From assembly GCA_945903265.1 (NCBI GenBank), contig CAMDNQ010000001.1, forward strand, positions 247,950 through 311,949: 64,000 bases of DNA. Direction: 5' to 3'. The translations under genes and the position numbers were made by a program. Source of the stretch: Candidatus Sulfopaludibacter sp. SbA3 (lineage in GTDB: Bacteria > Acidobacteriota > Vicinamibacteria > Vicinamibacterales > UBA2999). Of this stretch, positions 27,003 to 36,160 are shown piece after piece (position 1 is the stretch's first letter; each line of letters starts with the position of its first letter). Below the pieces are notes generated by a model, which was not told the DNA's origin, ran no database searches, and saw only the letters and a list, made by a program, of their open reading frames with translations.

Positions 27003-27239
27003 ATGAACGCAGCAGAAGCACAGGACGAGAAACACCTGTCGCTGCAGAACAACGACCAGTACCGCGCTCTCGCCGAACAGCACCACCAGCTCGACGATCA
27101 ACTCCACCACTACACCGACCGGCATTACCTCTCACCCACAGAACAACTCGAAGAAGTGACGCTGAAGAAGCGGAAGCTTGCCGTGAAGGACCAGATGGAA
27201 ACCCTCGCGCGCGAATTCGGCCATCCCCTATCGTCCTGA
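27003..27239 (+). CDS. DUF465 (YdcH family) small protein
   Basis: A 78-residue charged, helical protein of the YdcH/DUF465 family, seen as ALAEQHHQLDDQLHHYTDR followed by a Lys-rich LKKRKLAVKDQM helix. It has no membrane segment. The biochemical role of the family is unknown. It has the strongest ribosome-binding site in the window (AAGGAGGG at 26988-26995, 7 nt before the ATG), which suggests high expression. A long hairpin follows its stop and probably separates it from psd. Confidence 0.82.
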   Translation: MNAAEAQDEKHLSLQNNDQYRALAEQHHQLDDQLHHYTDRHYLSPTEQLEEVTLKKRKLAVKDQMETLAREFGHPLSS

Positions 27240-27247
27240 CCGACGGC

Positions 27248-27291
27248 GGTCACAAGTCAGAAGGCACCGGGCTGCCTCCTGACTTGTGACC
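27248..27291. repeat. Long 19-bp inverted repeat between DUF465 gene and psd
   Basis: Arms at 27248-27266 and 27273-27291 match at 18 of 19 positions around a CCGGGC loop. It could act as a transcription terminator or an attenuator for DUF465, but the following bases (CTAATAAGAG) are not a T-tract. It may instead be a small dispersed repeat. Both arms begin or end with the unit GGTCACAAGTCAG. Confidence 0.7.
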
Positions 27292-27301
27292 TAATAAGAG
27301 G

Positions 27302-27931
27302 GTGCGAATCGATCCGGCCGGCTGGCCGTTCATCGGCGGCGCCGCGGCGCTCGCCATCATCGCGGCTTTCCTGGTCAGCAACGCCCTTGGCCTCGCGCTG
27401 CTGATCCTGGCGCTCCTCTTCTTGTTTTTTTTCCGCGATCCCGATCGGGCCGTGACCGAGGCGCCCCAGGCCGTGCTGTCGCCGGCCGACGGCCGCGTCG
27501 TGGTGGCGGGGAAGTCGACGAGCCAGGATTTTGCGCCCGCGGAGTGGCAGCAGATCAGCATGTTCCTCTCTCCCATGGACGTGCACGTCAACCGGATGCC
27601 GGTCGGCGGGCGGGTCACGAAGGTGAGGTATCATCCCGGCCGCTTCCTCCCCGCGTATCGCCCGGACGCCGGAGACCTCAACGAATACACCGAGGTCTGG
27701 ATTGACCATGCGGGGCAGACGATCGTCGTGCGTCAGATTGTCGGCATCCTGGCGCGGCGGATTGTCTGCCGGACGAAAGAGGGGGCGCAGGTCGCGGCCG
27801 GCGAGCGCTTCGGCGTGATGAAGTTCGGTTCGCGGATGGACGTGTTCGTGCCGGTGGGCACCCGGATCGCGGTCAAGGTCGGCGACCGCGTCGTAGCCGC
27901 CGTGACCGTCATCGCAGAATTGGCGAAATGA
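27302..27931 (+). CDS. psd: Phosphatidylserine decarboxylase, short (archaetidylserine-type) form
   Basis: A 209-residue proenzyme with two N-terminal membrane helices (about residues 5-45). Family segments are FFRDPDRAV, VLSPADGRVV, FLSPMDVHVNRMPVGGRV and the terminal KFGSRMDVFVPVGT. Cleavage at the Gly-Ser of FGS (about residue 176) would create the pyruvoyl group. It converts phosphatidylserine to phosphatidylethanolamine in the inner membrane. It starts with GTG, and its TGA overlaps the pssA ATG (ATGA), so synthesis and decarboxylation of phosphatidylserine are coupled. Confidence 0.93.
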   Translation: MRIDPAGWPFIGGAAALAIIAAFLVSNALGLALLILALLFLFFFRDPDRAVTEAPQAVLSPADGRVVVAGKSTSQDFAPAEWQQISMFLSPMDVHVNRMPVGGRVTKVRYHPGRFLPAYRPDAGDLNEYTEVWIDHAGQTIVVRQIVGILARRIVCRTKEGAQVAAGERFGVMKFGSRMDVFVPVGTRIAVKVGDRVVAAVTVIAELAK

Positions 27932-28767
27932 TGCAGGACGACGGCGAGAAGTTTCAGCGATCGAGGATACGGATTCTGCGGCCGCTGCGGCGGCGCTCGG
28001 ACGTCACACAGCGGCGGCTGCGCCGCGGCGTGTACCTGCTTCCCAGCCTGTTCACGCTCGGGAACATGTTCTGCGGCTACTGCTGCATCGTCTATGCGAT
28101 GCGCGGCGAGTTCGCGACCGCAGCGCCCTTCATCGGACTTGCGATCGTCGTCGACATGCTCGACGGACGGATTGCCCGGATGACGGGAACGGAAAGCGCA
28201 TTCGGTGTCGAGTTCGATTCCCTGGCCGACATTATTTCGTTCGGCCTCGCACCAGCCATTCTCACGTTCACCTGGGGACTGCAGCCGCTCGGCCGGCTCG
28301 GATGGGCGGCCGGGTTCATCTACGTCGCGGCGGCGGCCGTCCGGCTGGCGCGGTTCAATATCCAGAGCGGCTCGCACGACAAGCGGTTCTTCGTGGGGAT
28401 GCCGAGTCCGGCGGCAGCCAGCGTGCCGGCCGCGACCGTGTACTTCTATCCGTGGGGTTTTCACGGCTACGCCGAGGCGCTGCCGGTGCTCGCCATGGTG
28501 CTCGTGCCGGCGCTGCTCATGGTCAGCACGATTCGCTTCCGCAGCTTCAAGAATCTCGATCTGGGCATGCGGCGCAGCTATCCGATCCTGCTCGTCATTG
28601 CGGTGGGGCTGGCGCTGCTGGCCGCAGAGCCTGAAATCATTCTCATCGTCATGGCGTACACCTACCTCGCGTCCGCGTTCGTCGAAATGGTGTGGCACAA
28701 GGCCCGCCGCCGCCACGACCTGACGGATCAGGCCGAACCGCTCACGCAGGATTCACGGGGAGCATAA
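27928..28767 (+). CDS. pssA: CDP-diacylglycerol-serine O-phosphatidyltransferase (phosphatidylserine synthase)
   Basis: A 279-residue CDP-alcohol phosphatidyltransferase with about seven or eight membrane helices. The catalytic motif is complete: DMLDGRIARMTG, then FGVEFDSLADIISFG (about residues 74-102). It makes phosphatidylserine from CDP-diacylglycerol and serine, the substrate of the upstream Psd. The type is the integral-membrane (Bacillus-like) form, not the soluble PLD-like E. coli form. Its last 26 nt overlap the end of the convergent histidine kinase gene. Confidence 0.93.
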   Translation: MMQDDGEKFQRSRIRILRPLRRRSDVTQRRLRRGVYLLPSLFTLGNMFCGYCCIVYAMRGEFATAAPFIGLAIVVDMLDGRIARMTGTESAFGVEFDSLADIISFGLAPAILTFTWGLQPLGRLGWAAGFIYVAAAAVRLARFNIQSGSHDKRFFVGMPSPAAASVPAATVYFYPWGFHGYAEALPVLAMVLVPALLMVSTIRFRSFKNLDLGMRRSYPILLVIAVGLALLAAEPEIILIVMAYTYLASAFVEMVWHKARRRHDLTDQAEPLTQDSRGA

Positions 28768-31700
28768 GTTCCACCGTCGTTCCACCCCCACGCGCGCTGT
28801 CGACCGCGATCGTCCCGCCACTGAGTTCGATATTCCGCTTGGCGATGGGGAGCCCGAGCCCCGTCCCCGTCGTTTTCGTCGAAAAGTACGGCTCGAAGGC
28901 GCGGGCGAGGGCTTCCTCATCCATCCCCACGCCTGTGTCGGCGATCCGGATCCGGACCGCCGCATCGGCCTGATCGACCAGCACGGTCAGCGATCCAGCG
29001 CCCGGCATCGCATGCAGCGCGTTCTCGACGATATTCGTCAGGGCGCGTGCGACGAGTGTCCGATCGACGAAGACACGCGGCAACCCGTCCGGGACGTCCA
29101 TCGTGATCCGTACCCGACCCTCGATACCCGTGCGATAGGGATCGATGATCTCGTGAAGCAGCTCCCGCACCGGTACGGCGGCGGGGCGTGCCTGCGGTGA
29201 CGAGGCGAAGCTTGAAAATTCAGACGCAATCTGGCGGAGCAGTTTCACCTGCGTGAGGATCGTCGCCACGCACTCCTCGAGGACCGGGCTCAAGGGCGCA
29301 CCGCGATCGGCGTGCACGCGCCGCAGGTGTTCCGCATTGAGCTGGATCGGCGTCAGCGGGTTCTTGATCTCGTGGGCGACCTGCCGCGCCATCTCCGCCC
29401 ATGCCTCCAGGCGATGGGTGCGCTCGAGCTCCTTCTGCTGTGCCTGGAGCTCGTTCGCCATCCCGTTGAAGTCATCGACCAGGCGGCGCAGCTCGTCGGA
29501 CGAGCGCGCGACGATGCGCGCGTCGAGATCGCCGCGGGCGATACGCCGCGTGGCCCGGGTCAGGCGGTTCACGGGGTCGGCGATGCGCTCGGCCAGCCAG
29601 TACCCGATCCCCGCCCCTGCGAACACGAACAGCAGGGCGCCAAGGAGGACGCGCCGGTCGAGCGTGTCGATCTGTCCTTCGATCTGCAGTTCGCGCGACG
29701 TGAGCGGCACGGTGACCATGGCGTCGAGATCCCGCGTGAGGATCGACGTTCCGGCCACGAGGTAATTCAGCGATCCAATCTGCTCCCGCACGACGGTCGC
29801 CGCGTCGTTCTGCAGCTCCAGGGATCGATAGACGTCGGCCGGCGTGCGGGTCGGCAGGAGGCCGGACGCGAACAGGTTGCGCTCGCTCGTCGCGAGCAGG
29901 CGCGGTCCGATGAAAATATTCACGTCCTGATCGACGAGCCGGCTCACCCAGACCATCAGGTTGTCGTCGACGCCGCCGCGCTGCTGGATCGCCTGCGGCG
30001 CGGCGAGGTCCTCCACCACCCGTTTGGCGGCCGAGGCGGTGCGAATCGCTTCCTGTTCGACATTGGCGCGCATCTGATCGGCGACGTAGGTCCTCGTCGC
30101 CACGGCCAGCGCGGCGACCGGCACCACCGTCGCCGCCATGAACGCGAGCAGCAGCTTGCGATAGAAGCTGGCGCGCACCTCGCGCAGCAGGGCCCTCGCG
30201 GTCGTCCCTCGACGGCTGAACGCCCCCACGAGCGCGGTCCCGGCAAGGACGAGGAGATACGTGCCGAACGCGAGCACCGTGATCTCGGCCAGATTGACCA
30301 GATGATCGAGCGGCGATGCGACGGGGAAGCCGAGGGCATAGATTCCGCCGCGATCGTTGAGCAGATAGACCGAGTACCTGGTGCCGGCGCGCTCGAGGTC
30401 GGCCCAGAGCGGCATCCGCGACGCCTCAATGCGGGAGAAGACCGGATCGTCGATAGGCCACGCCGTCACGCCGGACGCGTAGACGGGGGTACGGCTCCAC
30501 CCATACACCGCGAATTCCACGTCACGCCCGGACAGCCCTTCGTCGCGCAACGGGTCGACCGGCCGCATCAGTTCCACGTAGGGGTTCTGCGACAGGATGA
30601 AAGGCAGGTTGGCGTAGTCGAGCATTGCGTGCACGACGACCGATCCGACGTGGCGGCCGCCCGCATCGCACAGGGCGCGCCCGGCGTGCAGGATGCGCCG
30701 CTCCTCTGCGAAGAATGGCGAGACCTCTTCGAACACTCCCCACGTACACAGTTGCTCGTCGGAGATCGGAACCGCCGACAGATCCTCCGGCAGGTTGAAG
30801 GCGAACCGGCTCACAAGGACGCCCGCCGCGTCGTACAGCTCGACCGAGGACGTGACCGGGTACATCGCGAGCGTCGTCAGCTGCCAGACCTGGAACGCGC
30901 GGTCGGTGGCAGCGTCGCCCGCCGCCGGCGATACGGGCACCGTCACGAGCCCGTCGAGGTCGGGAAAGCCGTCGATCTGCGCGAGACTGTCCTGCAGCAG
31001 GCGCTGCACGGTCTGGCGATGATTGACCGCCTGCGGTGCGAAGCGCGATTCGACGAGCTGGGCCTTCGCACGCTGCGCCAGGTCGAACACCGACGGATAG
31101 AACGCCACCGCCGGCACGACAAGGCCGAAGGTCATCATGGTGAGCCGGAAGGCCTGCGACCCGTGGCGGTAGCGCGCCTCGATCCGCGTGGCGAACGTCA
31201 CGAGCAGCACGACGACGGCGACCGCCACGACGAGGGGAATCTGCTGCTCGGTCTCGAGCCCCGAGATGAGCTGTGACACGACGAGCGGCAGGACCCAGAA
31301 GCCGACAATCGCGCCCCGGATCCGCCAGTCCGGCCGCGGGACCGACCACCCGATGACGGCCGCTCTGAGAATGACCGCGGCGCACCCGAGCGCGGTGGCG
31401 TGCCAGACGATCAGGCCCACCTGCAGCGCGATGCGGGCGGTACTCCAGGGATGGAGCGAATAGTGAAGGAGGTCGATGGTCGTGTTGGAAACCGTATCCC
31501 GCAGGAATGCCTGGTACGCGTGCAGCAGGAGCGCGACGAGCGCGCCCGCGAGTAACTGGACGCCCGCGAAGATGACGATGGCGCGCATGGTGGTGAGCGG
31601 GCGCCGCCGATGCCACCGTGTAAGGCGCCAGGCCTCGACGGCGTAGAGCAGGAGCGCCACAAGACTGCTGGCCGCGACGGCTGTGAGCAGGAAATCGAAC

Positions 31701-32686
31701 GGGGAGGTGAGGAACGGCCGCAGGAGCGGAGAGGCGTACTCCGCGCCGGCAAACAGCAGGTGGTCGGACCAGTCAGCCGGCGACGCCAACCGCATGACCA
31801 GGCGGCTCGCGATCACCAGCCCCGACATCAGCAAGACGGCGAGCGCATAGGGGGCCACCCGCGGCAACCGTTGCCGCCAGTCCAGCAGTGGACCGCAGAG
31901 CAGCACCAGGCTGAGCGCGAGCGTGACGAGGGCGAGCGAGCGCGCAGCGCGGCGCCACCGATCGCGTGACAGCGTGACATCGGCGGGGTCGAGCGTCGCC
32001 GTCAGGAGCGGCGCACCGGACGGCGCCAGCACATCGAACGTCGAGCCGGCCGGCTGGGTGCGTCCGCGCTCGAACTGCAGCTCGATCGACACCGGCGCGA
32101 TCCGCGTGTCGTACCGGAACGCCTCGCTGTCGGCGCCCGCGGCAGGTGTCAGCGACCGTTCGGCCGCCACGCTGCCGACGCGCTCGCCGGCGGCCGTTTC
32201 CACCGGCGCCACGTACACCAGGCGCAGGCCGAGGGCGCTGCGGGTAAAGAACCACGCCTCGGCGCCGGCCAGGCGATCGGCGGGCAGTTCCGACGGGCGA
32301 CCATCCCAGGCAAGGGGCCGGCCGTCGGCGGCATAGGCCGTCAGCGCGTAGTCGGCGCCCGGCGCCTGAATCAGCGCGGTGTCGGCGGCCTGAAACAGCC
32401 GGCGTGCAGCAGTCGTGTCTCCGTCCGTCGCGGCGACGACCGAGCCCGCATCCGCGAGTCCGTGCGCCATCACTCGCAGCTCGCGCGCCATCGTGTCGAA
32501 CGAGTCGCGAACCTCGGTCTCTACCCGCTCGTGCGCCGCGTCTTCATTCCATCCCAGGACGACCCCTTCGGCGATCCGGGCGGCCATGTAGATGGCCAGC
32601 GCGCAGGCGCAGCCCACCAGTGCGATTCGCACCAGCCGGCGGACGGGGAGCGGCGGCGACGGGCGTCCGTAGGACGGCAGCTGCAC
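28742..32686 (-). CDS. Very large membrane sensor histidine kinase (NtrY-like core), ~12 TM helices
   Basis: A 1314-residue protein. TM1 (about 17-45) is followed by an exported domain of about 190 residues; then a block of about eight helices (roughly 240-530); a second exported domain (roughly 540-800); two helices (about 800-870); a third exported segment (about 870-985); and TM12 leading into HAMP (about 1035-1085). The kinase core has AHEIKNPLTPIQL (phospho-His near residue 1105), NIVENALHAM, DTGVGM and GTGLGLP. It should sense an envelope signal and phosphorylate a response regulator, but none is encoded in the window. HAMP and H-box wording resemble NtrY. Its 3' end overlaps pssA by 26 nt, tail to tail. 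Confidence 0.88.
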   Translation of the reverse strand: MQLPSYGRPSPPLPVRRLVRIALVGCACALAIYMAARIAEGVVLGWNEDAAHERVETEVRDSFDTMARELRVMAHGLADAGSVVAATDGDTTAARRLFQAADTALIQAPGADYALTAYAADGRPLAWDGRPSELPADRLAGAEAWFFTRSALGLRLVYVAPVETAAGERVGSVAAERSLTPAAGADSEAFRYDTRIAPVSIELQFERGRTQPAGSTFDVLAPSGAPLLTATLDPADVTLSRDRWRRAARSLALVTLALSLVLLCGPLLDWRQRLPRVAPYALAVLLMSGLVIASRLVMRLASPADWSDHLLFAGAEYASPLLRPFLTSPFDFLLTAVAASSLVALLLYAVEAWRLTRWHRRRPLTTMRAIVIFAGVQLLAGALVALLLHAYQAFLRDTVSNTTIDLLHYSLHPWSTARIALQVGLIVWHATALGCAAVILRAAVIGWSVPRPDWRIRGAIVGFWVLPLVVSQLISGLETEQQIPLVVAVAVVVLLVTFATRIEARYRHGSQAFRLTMMTFGLVVPAVAFYPSVFDLAQRAKAQLVESRFAPQAVNHRQTVQRLLQDSLAQIDGFPDLDGLVTVPVSPAAGDAATDRAFQVWQLTTLAMYPVTSSVELYDAAGVLVSRFAFNLPEDLSAVPISDEQLCTWGVFEEVSPFFAEERRILHAGRALCDAGGRHVGSVVVHAMLDYANLPFILSQNPYVELMRPVDPLRDEGLSGRDVEFAVYGWSRTPVYASGVTAWPIDDPVFSRIEASRMPLWADLERAGTRYSVYLLNDRGGIYALGFPVASPLDHLVNLAEITVLAFGTYLLVLAGTALVGAFSRRGTTARALLREVRASFYRKLLLAFMAATVVPVAALAVATRTYVADQMRANVEQEAIRTASAAKRVVEDLAAPQAIQQRGGVDDNLMVWVSRLVDQDVNIFIGPRLLATSERNLFASGLLPTRTPADVYRSLELQNDAATVVREQIGSLNYLVAGTSILTRDLDAMVTVPLTSRELQIEGQIDTLDRRVLLGALLFVFAGAGIGYWLAERIADPVNRLTRATRRIARGDLDARIVARSSDELRRLVDDFNGMANELQAQQKELERTHRLEAWAEMARQVAHEIKNPLTPIQLNAEHLRRVHADRGAPLSPVLEECVATILTQVKLLRQIASEFSSFASSPQARPAAVPVRELLHEIIDPYRTGIEGRVRITMDVPDGLPRVFVDRTLVARALTNIVENALHAMPGAGSLTVLVDQADAAVRIRIADTGVGMDEEALARAFEPYFSTKTTGTGLGLPIAKRNIELSGGTIAVDSARGGGTTVELMLPVNPA

Positions 32687-32720
32687 AGGATGATTTTAGG
32701 ACTTACCATGAAAGGGTCGG

Positions 32721-33710
32721 ATGACACGCTCGATTCTCAAGACCGCGCTGAAGCGCGGCGCCCTGATTGCCGCCGCCAACTGGCAGGTGACGCTGATCCA
32801 GGCGACCGCCGACTCGCTGTTCAAGCTGCTCCTGGCGGCGCCCGTCATTGGAGGCGTCTTCCTGGCGGCGCTGGCTGTGGGCAGCGACCCGGTCGCACTT
32901 CTGACACTCCAGTCGCGCGAAATGGCTGTCACGATCGCGACATCCCTTCTGGCGCGACCCCTGGTGCTCGGCGCGCTCCTGCTGGCGATTGCGGTGGTGG
33001 GCGTCGGCGGATCCCTGTTCGTCTTTCTGGTGAAAGCCGGCACTGTCGCCACGCTGGTGCGGAGTGAAGCGGACGCCGGCATGATCGAGGAGCCGCCGCT
33101 CCGCGTCAGCGCCGTGGCGCGTGCGTCACGCTTTTCAATCGATCACTTCGTCGCCGCCGCGCGGGGACTGTTTCCCAGATTCGCGAGGCTCGGCCTGATG
33201 CTGATGGCGGTGTACGTCGTCTCGGCCGCCGTGTACCTCTCGACCGTGATGCGCCCGCAAGCCGAGGTGGGGTGGACGGGTGCGGCGCTGATCACGGGGG
33301 CGTTCGTCGTCTGGATCACCGTGGTCAACCTGCTATATCTGCTCCTGCAGATCGTGGTCGTGGCCGAAGACTGCAGCGTGGCGGCGGCCGCCCGCCGGGT
33401 CGCCTCCTTTCTCCGCCGCGAGCGGCGCCACGTCGCGGCTGTATTCCTTCTGCTGTTCGGGGTGGTGATTGCGGCGACCGGCGCATCGCTGCTGGCCACG
33501 GCCGCGCTCGGTCTTGTGGCGTTCGTGCCGTTCTTCGGCCTGGTGGCGTTACCGCTGCAGCTGCTCGCGTGGCTCCTGCGGGGGCTCGTGTTCCAGTACC
33601 TCGGCCTGGCATCGGTCGGCGCCTACCTCACCCTGTACCGTCGCTTCATCCGGCCGGCAACCCAGGCACAGGCGTCCGGCGCGTACGGTCACGCCTGGGG
33701 GCCCACCTAG
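32721..33710 (+). CDS. Hypothetical multi-pass membrane protein
   Basis: A 329-residue protein with about six hydrophobic helices (around residues 35-55, 80-110, 153-175, 188-215, 235-260, 262-290) and an amphipathic N-terminus. I do not recognise a family. No catalytic motif is visible. It starts 34 nt from the divergent large kinase gene, so shared regulation is possible. Its stop is followed 1 nt later by the aminotransferase GTG, so these two are co-transcribed. A membrane role in transport or assembly is only a guess. Confidence 0.6.
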   Translation: MTRSILKTALKRGALIAAANWQVTLIQATADSLFKLLLAAPVIGGVFLAALAVGSDPVALLTLQSREMAVTIATSLLARPLVLGALLLAIAVVGVGGSLFVFLVKAGTVATLVRSEADAGMIEEPPLRVSAVARASRFSIDHFVAAARGLFPRFARLGLMLMAVYVVSAAVYLSTVMRPQAEVGWTGAALITGAFVVWITVVNLLYLLLQIVVVAEDCSVAAAARRVASFLRRERRHVAAVFLLLFGVVIAATGASLLATAALGLVAFVPFFGLVALPLQLLAWLLRGLVFQYLGLASVGAYLTLYRRFIRPATQAQASGAYGHAWGPT

Positions 33711-33711
33711 C

Positions 33712-34935
33712 GTGTACGACAAGTTCCTCTCGCCGGTTGGGCGCCAGCTGCACGAGTCCGCTATCCGTCGCATGGGGACGGTCATCGCGCGTGCGCCGGA
33801 CATGGTGTCGTTTGCGGCCGGCTATCCGGACCCGGCGTCTTTTCCCTGGGAGGAACTGCGCGAGCTCGCCGACGGACTGCTCGCGAGCCGGGAGCCAGGA
33901 GTGCTCCAGTACGGGCCCACCCGCGGCTACGGTCCGCTCCTCGAGACGATCGTCGGCGTGCTGTCCGCGCGCGGCATCGCCACCACACCCGACCAGCTGA
34001 CGATCACGTCGGGATCGCAGCAGGGCATCGATTTGATCGGACGTGTACTGATATCGCCTGGTGATGCCGTCCTCGTCGAGCTCCCGGCGTACACGGGCGC
34101 CATCGCCGCGTTCAAGAACGCCCAGGCGCATCTGGTTGGCGTCAGGCAGGATGCGGACGGCATCGACCTTGACGACCTGGATGCCGTCTGCCTGCGAGAG
34201 CGGGCCGCAGGCCGCACGGTCAATCTCCTGTATCTCGTGCCGAATTTTCAGAATCCGGCGGGGTCGCTGCTGAGCCTCGAGCGGCGCCAGCGGCTGCTGG
34301 CGTGGGCGGATCGGCGCGACGTCCTGATCGTCGAGGACGATCCGTACGGGGCGCTCTACTTTGACGACGTCACCACGGCCGGAGCGACGCGGCCGATGCG
34401 TGCCGACGATGGGCACGGCCGGGTAATTTACCTCAGCACGTTTTCGAAAACGCTCGCTCCTGGCTTCCGCGTCGGCTGGATGGTCGCGCCTGGTGCGCTC
34501 ATCGAGCGCTTCGAAACCGCCAAGCAGACGATCGACCTCATGACCGGGAGCTTCGACCAGCGCATCGTGCACGAAGCGGTCAGCCGCGGCATCGTGGACC
34601 GTCTCGCACCGCAGCTGCGGCAGATCTACCGCGCCAAGCGGGACGTGATGCAGGAGGCGCTGCGGGAGGCGTTCGGCGATCGGGTGTCGTGGGACGTGCC
34701 GAAGGGCGGGTTCTTTCTCTGGGCGACGTTGCCGGACGGGTGCGAGGACGAAGCGTTGCTGGCGCGCGCGGTCGAGGAACATGTTGTGTTCGTGATCGGC
34801 AGCGCCTTCTACGTGGACGGCACCGGGCACAACCGCATCCGCCTCTCGTTCTCGGCGCCGACACCAGACCGCATCCGAGAGGGCACGCGCCGGCTGGCCG
34901 CTGCAATGGCGGCGCTCGAAGTCGGCACCCGCTAG
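33712..34935 (+). CDS. PLP-dependent aminotransferase, class I/II (2-aminoadipate/MocR-like catalytic domain)
   Basis: A 407-residue fold-type I aminotransferase. The Schiff-base lysine is in YLSTFSKTLAPGFRVGWM (Lys near residue 246). Other family signs are FAAGYPDPASFPW at the start, LQYGPTRGYGPL, YLVPNFQNPAGS and VEDDPYGALYF. It is most like the LysN/MocR-type aminotransferases, with broad or 2-aminoadipate activity. There is no N-terminal GntR helix-turn-helix, so it is an enzyme rather than a MocR regulator. GTG at 33712 comes 1 nt after the membrane-protein stop. It overlaps the convergent BamB-like gene at CTAG (34932-34935). The exact substrate is unknown. Confidence 0.88.
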   Translation: MYDKFLSPVGRQLHESAIRRMGTVIARAPDMVSFAAGYPDPASFPWEELRELADGLLASREPGVLQYGPTRGYGPLLETIVGVLSARGIATTPDQLTITSGSQQGIDLIGRVLISPGDAVLVELPAYTGAIAAFKNAQAHLVGVRQDADGIDLDDLDAVCLRERAAGRTVNLLYLVPNFQNPAGSLLSLERRQRLLAWADRRDVLIVEDDPYGALYFDDVTTAGATRPMRADDGHGRVIYLSTFSKTLAPGFRVGWMVAPGALIERFETAKQTIDLMTGSFDQRIVHEAVSRGIVDRLAPQLRQIYRAKRDVMQEALREAFGDRVSWDVPKGGFFLWATLPDGCEDEALLARAVEEHVVFVIGSAFYVDGTGHNRIRLSFSAPTPDRIREGTRRLAAAMAALEVGTR

Positions 34936-36158
34936 TCGAGACGCTCACGCGGCACAGGGCGGCCCGGCAGGGCCGTGACCGCAATTGTCGCGGCCTCCCG
35001 GAACAGCAGTCCCGCCGGCCGCATGGCGTCGACGACCCCTTCCCGCGTAATCGTGACGACCGCCACCTGTCCCGGTGGCGCTCTCGTATCAATGAGCGGA
35101 GCCCCGACGAGATCGCCTTCCACGGCATGGCTCCCCATCACGGTGCCGTCCAGCCCGACGAACACGGTCAGCGCCGGCATCAGGCCGGGGAGCGCCACCA
35201 CCCCGCGGAACGCGAGCGGCGGCAGCACCGGCCGCGTGCCGGTCGGCTTTCGCCAGCGTTGATTGCCGTTCCCCCGGTTCACGGCGCGGATGATGTTGTC
35301 GAGCGACGCAAAGTAGACGACCTCGCCTTCCACTGACGCGCCAATGACGTCGCCGCCGTTCCGCCACTTCCATTCTTCGCGGCCGGTCTCCTCGTCGAGG
35401 GCGTACAGGAAGTTATTGGTCGAGCCGACGAAGACGCGATCGCTGCCCGCGGCCGGAGGGCTGAGCGTTCCCGTCAACTGACGCTCCCACTGCACGTCGC
35501 CGCTGTCGATAGCCAGGGCGACGATCCGGCCGTCCGACAGCGACAGATACAGCGTGCTGGCGCCACCGGGGACGGGAGCATGGATCGACGCCGCGCCGAG
35601 CGATCGTTTCCAGATCAGCGTGCCGTCGGCGGCCCGAAATGCCAGCAGGTCGCCCGTCTGCGTCAGCGCAAACAGCCATCCGCTGTCCCACACCAAGGAA
35701 GAGGACAGCGGTCCATCGATCGGCGCGCTCCACAGCGCACTGCCGCTCGCGGCGTCCAGAGCGGAGATGACGCCGTCGCCGACAAAGAACAGGCTCGAAC
35801 CGCCGATCACGAGAGGCGCAGTCGTCTGGTACGGGCGGATCCACGCGAGGATGCCGGTCTCCCGGTACAGCGCCACAAGCAGTTTGTCGCGGAGCGGAAT
35901 GTAGATGCGTTCGCGATCCATCGCGGCGGAAGCCGATGGCGCGGCGTTGATCTTCAGCGTCCAGGCGCGTTCAATGGCGAGGATCGGCAGCGGGGACGGC
36001 TTCTCATTGCGAAACGCGCGCGCAATGTCCTCGTAGCGTTGTTTGGGAGTCTGGGCAGCGGCGATCGAATGCGGGCAGAAGCCCCAACCACCGACGATCA
36101 GGACGGCCGCGAGCGCGCGATCAACGCAACATCTCGTGGTTCGGGCGCGGCGCACCAC
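34932..36158 (-). CDS. Exported PQQ-like beta-propeller protein, BamB-like
   Basis: A 408-residue protein with a probable signal peptide (about residues 15-35, ending HSIAAAQ). It has repeated PQQ-type blades: LVALYRETGILAWIRPYQT, ISALDAASGSALWSAPIDG, LLAFRAADGTLIWKRSLG, IVALAIDSGDVQWERQLTG and LYALDEETGREEWKWRNGG. This is the fold of BamB of the outer-membrane assembly complex and of PQQ dehydrogenases; no dehydrogenase catalytic residues are evident. BamB is normally a lipoprotein, and no lipobox is clear here, so the BamB role is uncertain. The divergent guaA promoter overlaps its 5' region. Confidence 0.75.
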   Translation of the reverse strand: MVRRARTTRCCVDRALAAVLIVGGWGFCPHSIAAAQTPKQRYEDIARAFRNEKPSPLPILAIERAWTLKINAAPSASAAMDRERIYIPLRDKLLVALYRETGILAWIRPYQTTAPLVIGGSSLFFVGDGVISALDAASGSALWSAPIDGPLSSSLVWDSGWLFALTQTGDLLAFRAADGTLIWKRSLGAASIHAPVPGGASTLYLSLSDGRIVALAIDSGDVQWERQLTGTLSPPAAGSDRVFVGSTNNFLYALDEETGREEWKWRNGGDVIGASVEGEVVYFASLDNIIRAVNRGNGNQRWRKPTGTRPVLPPLAFRGVVALPGLMPALTVFVGLDGTVMGSHAVEGDLVGAPLIDTRAPPGQVAVVTITREGVVDAMRPAGLLFREAATIAVTALPGRPVPRERLD

Positions 36159-36160
36159 GA

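Noticed and set aside
29312..31276. 654-codon open frame antisense to the large histidine kinase
   Set aside because: Same codon-bias shadow; the sense strand encodes clear kinase motifs and the antisense frame has no recognisable domain.
33712..34935. Possible MocR-type transcription regulator
   Set aside because: There is no GntR-type helix-turn-helix before the aminotransferase domain; the sequence upstream of GTG 33712 belongs to another gene in a different frame.
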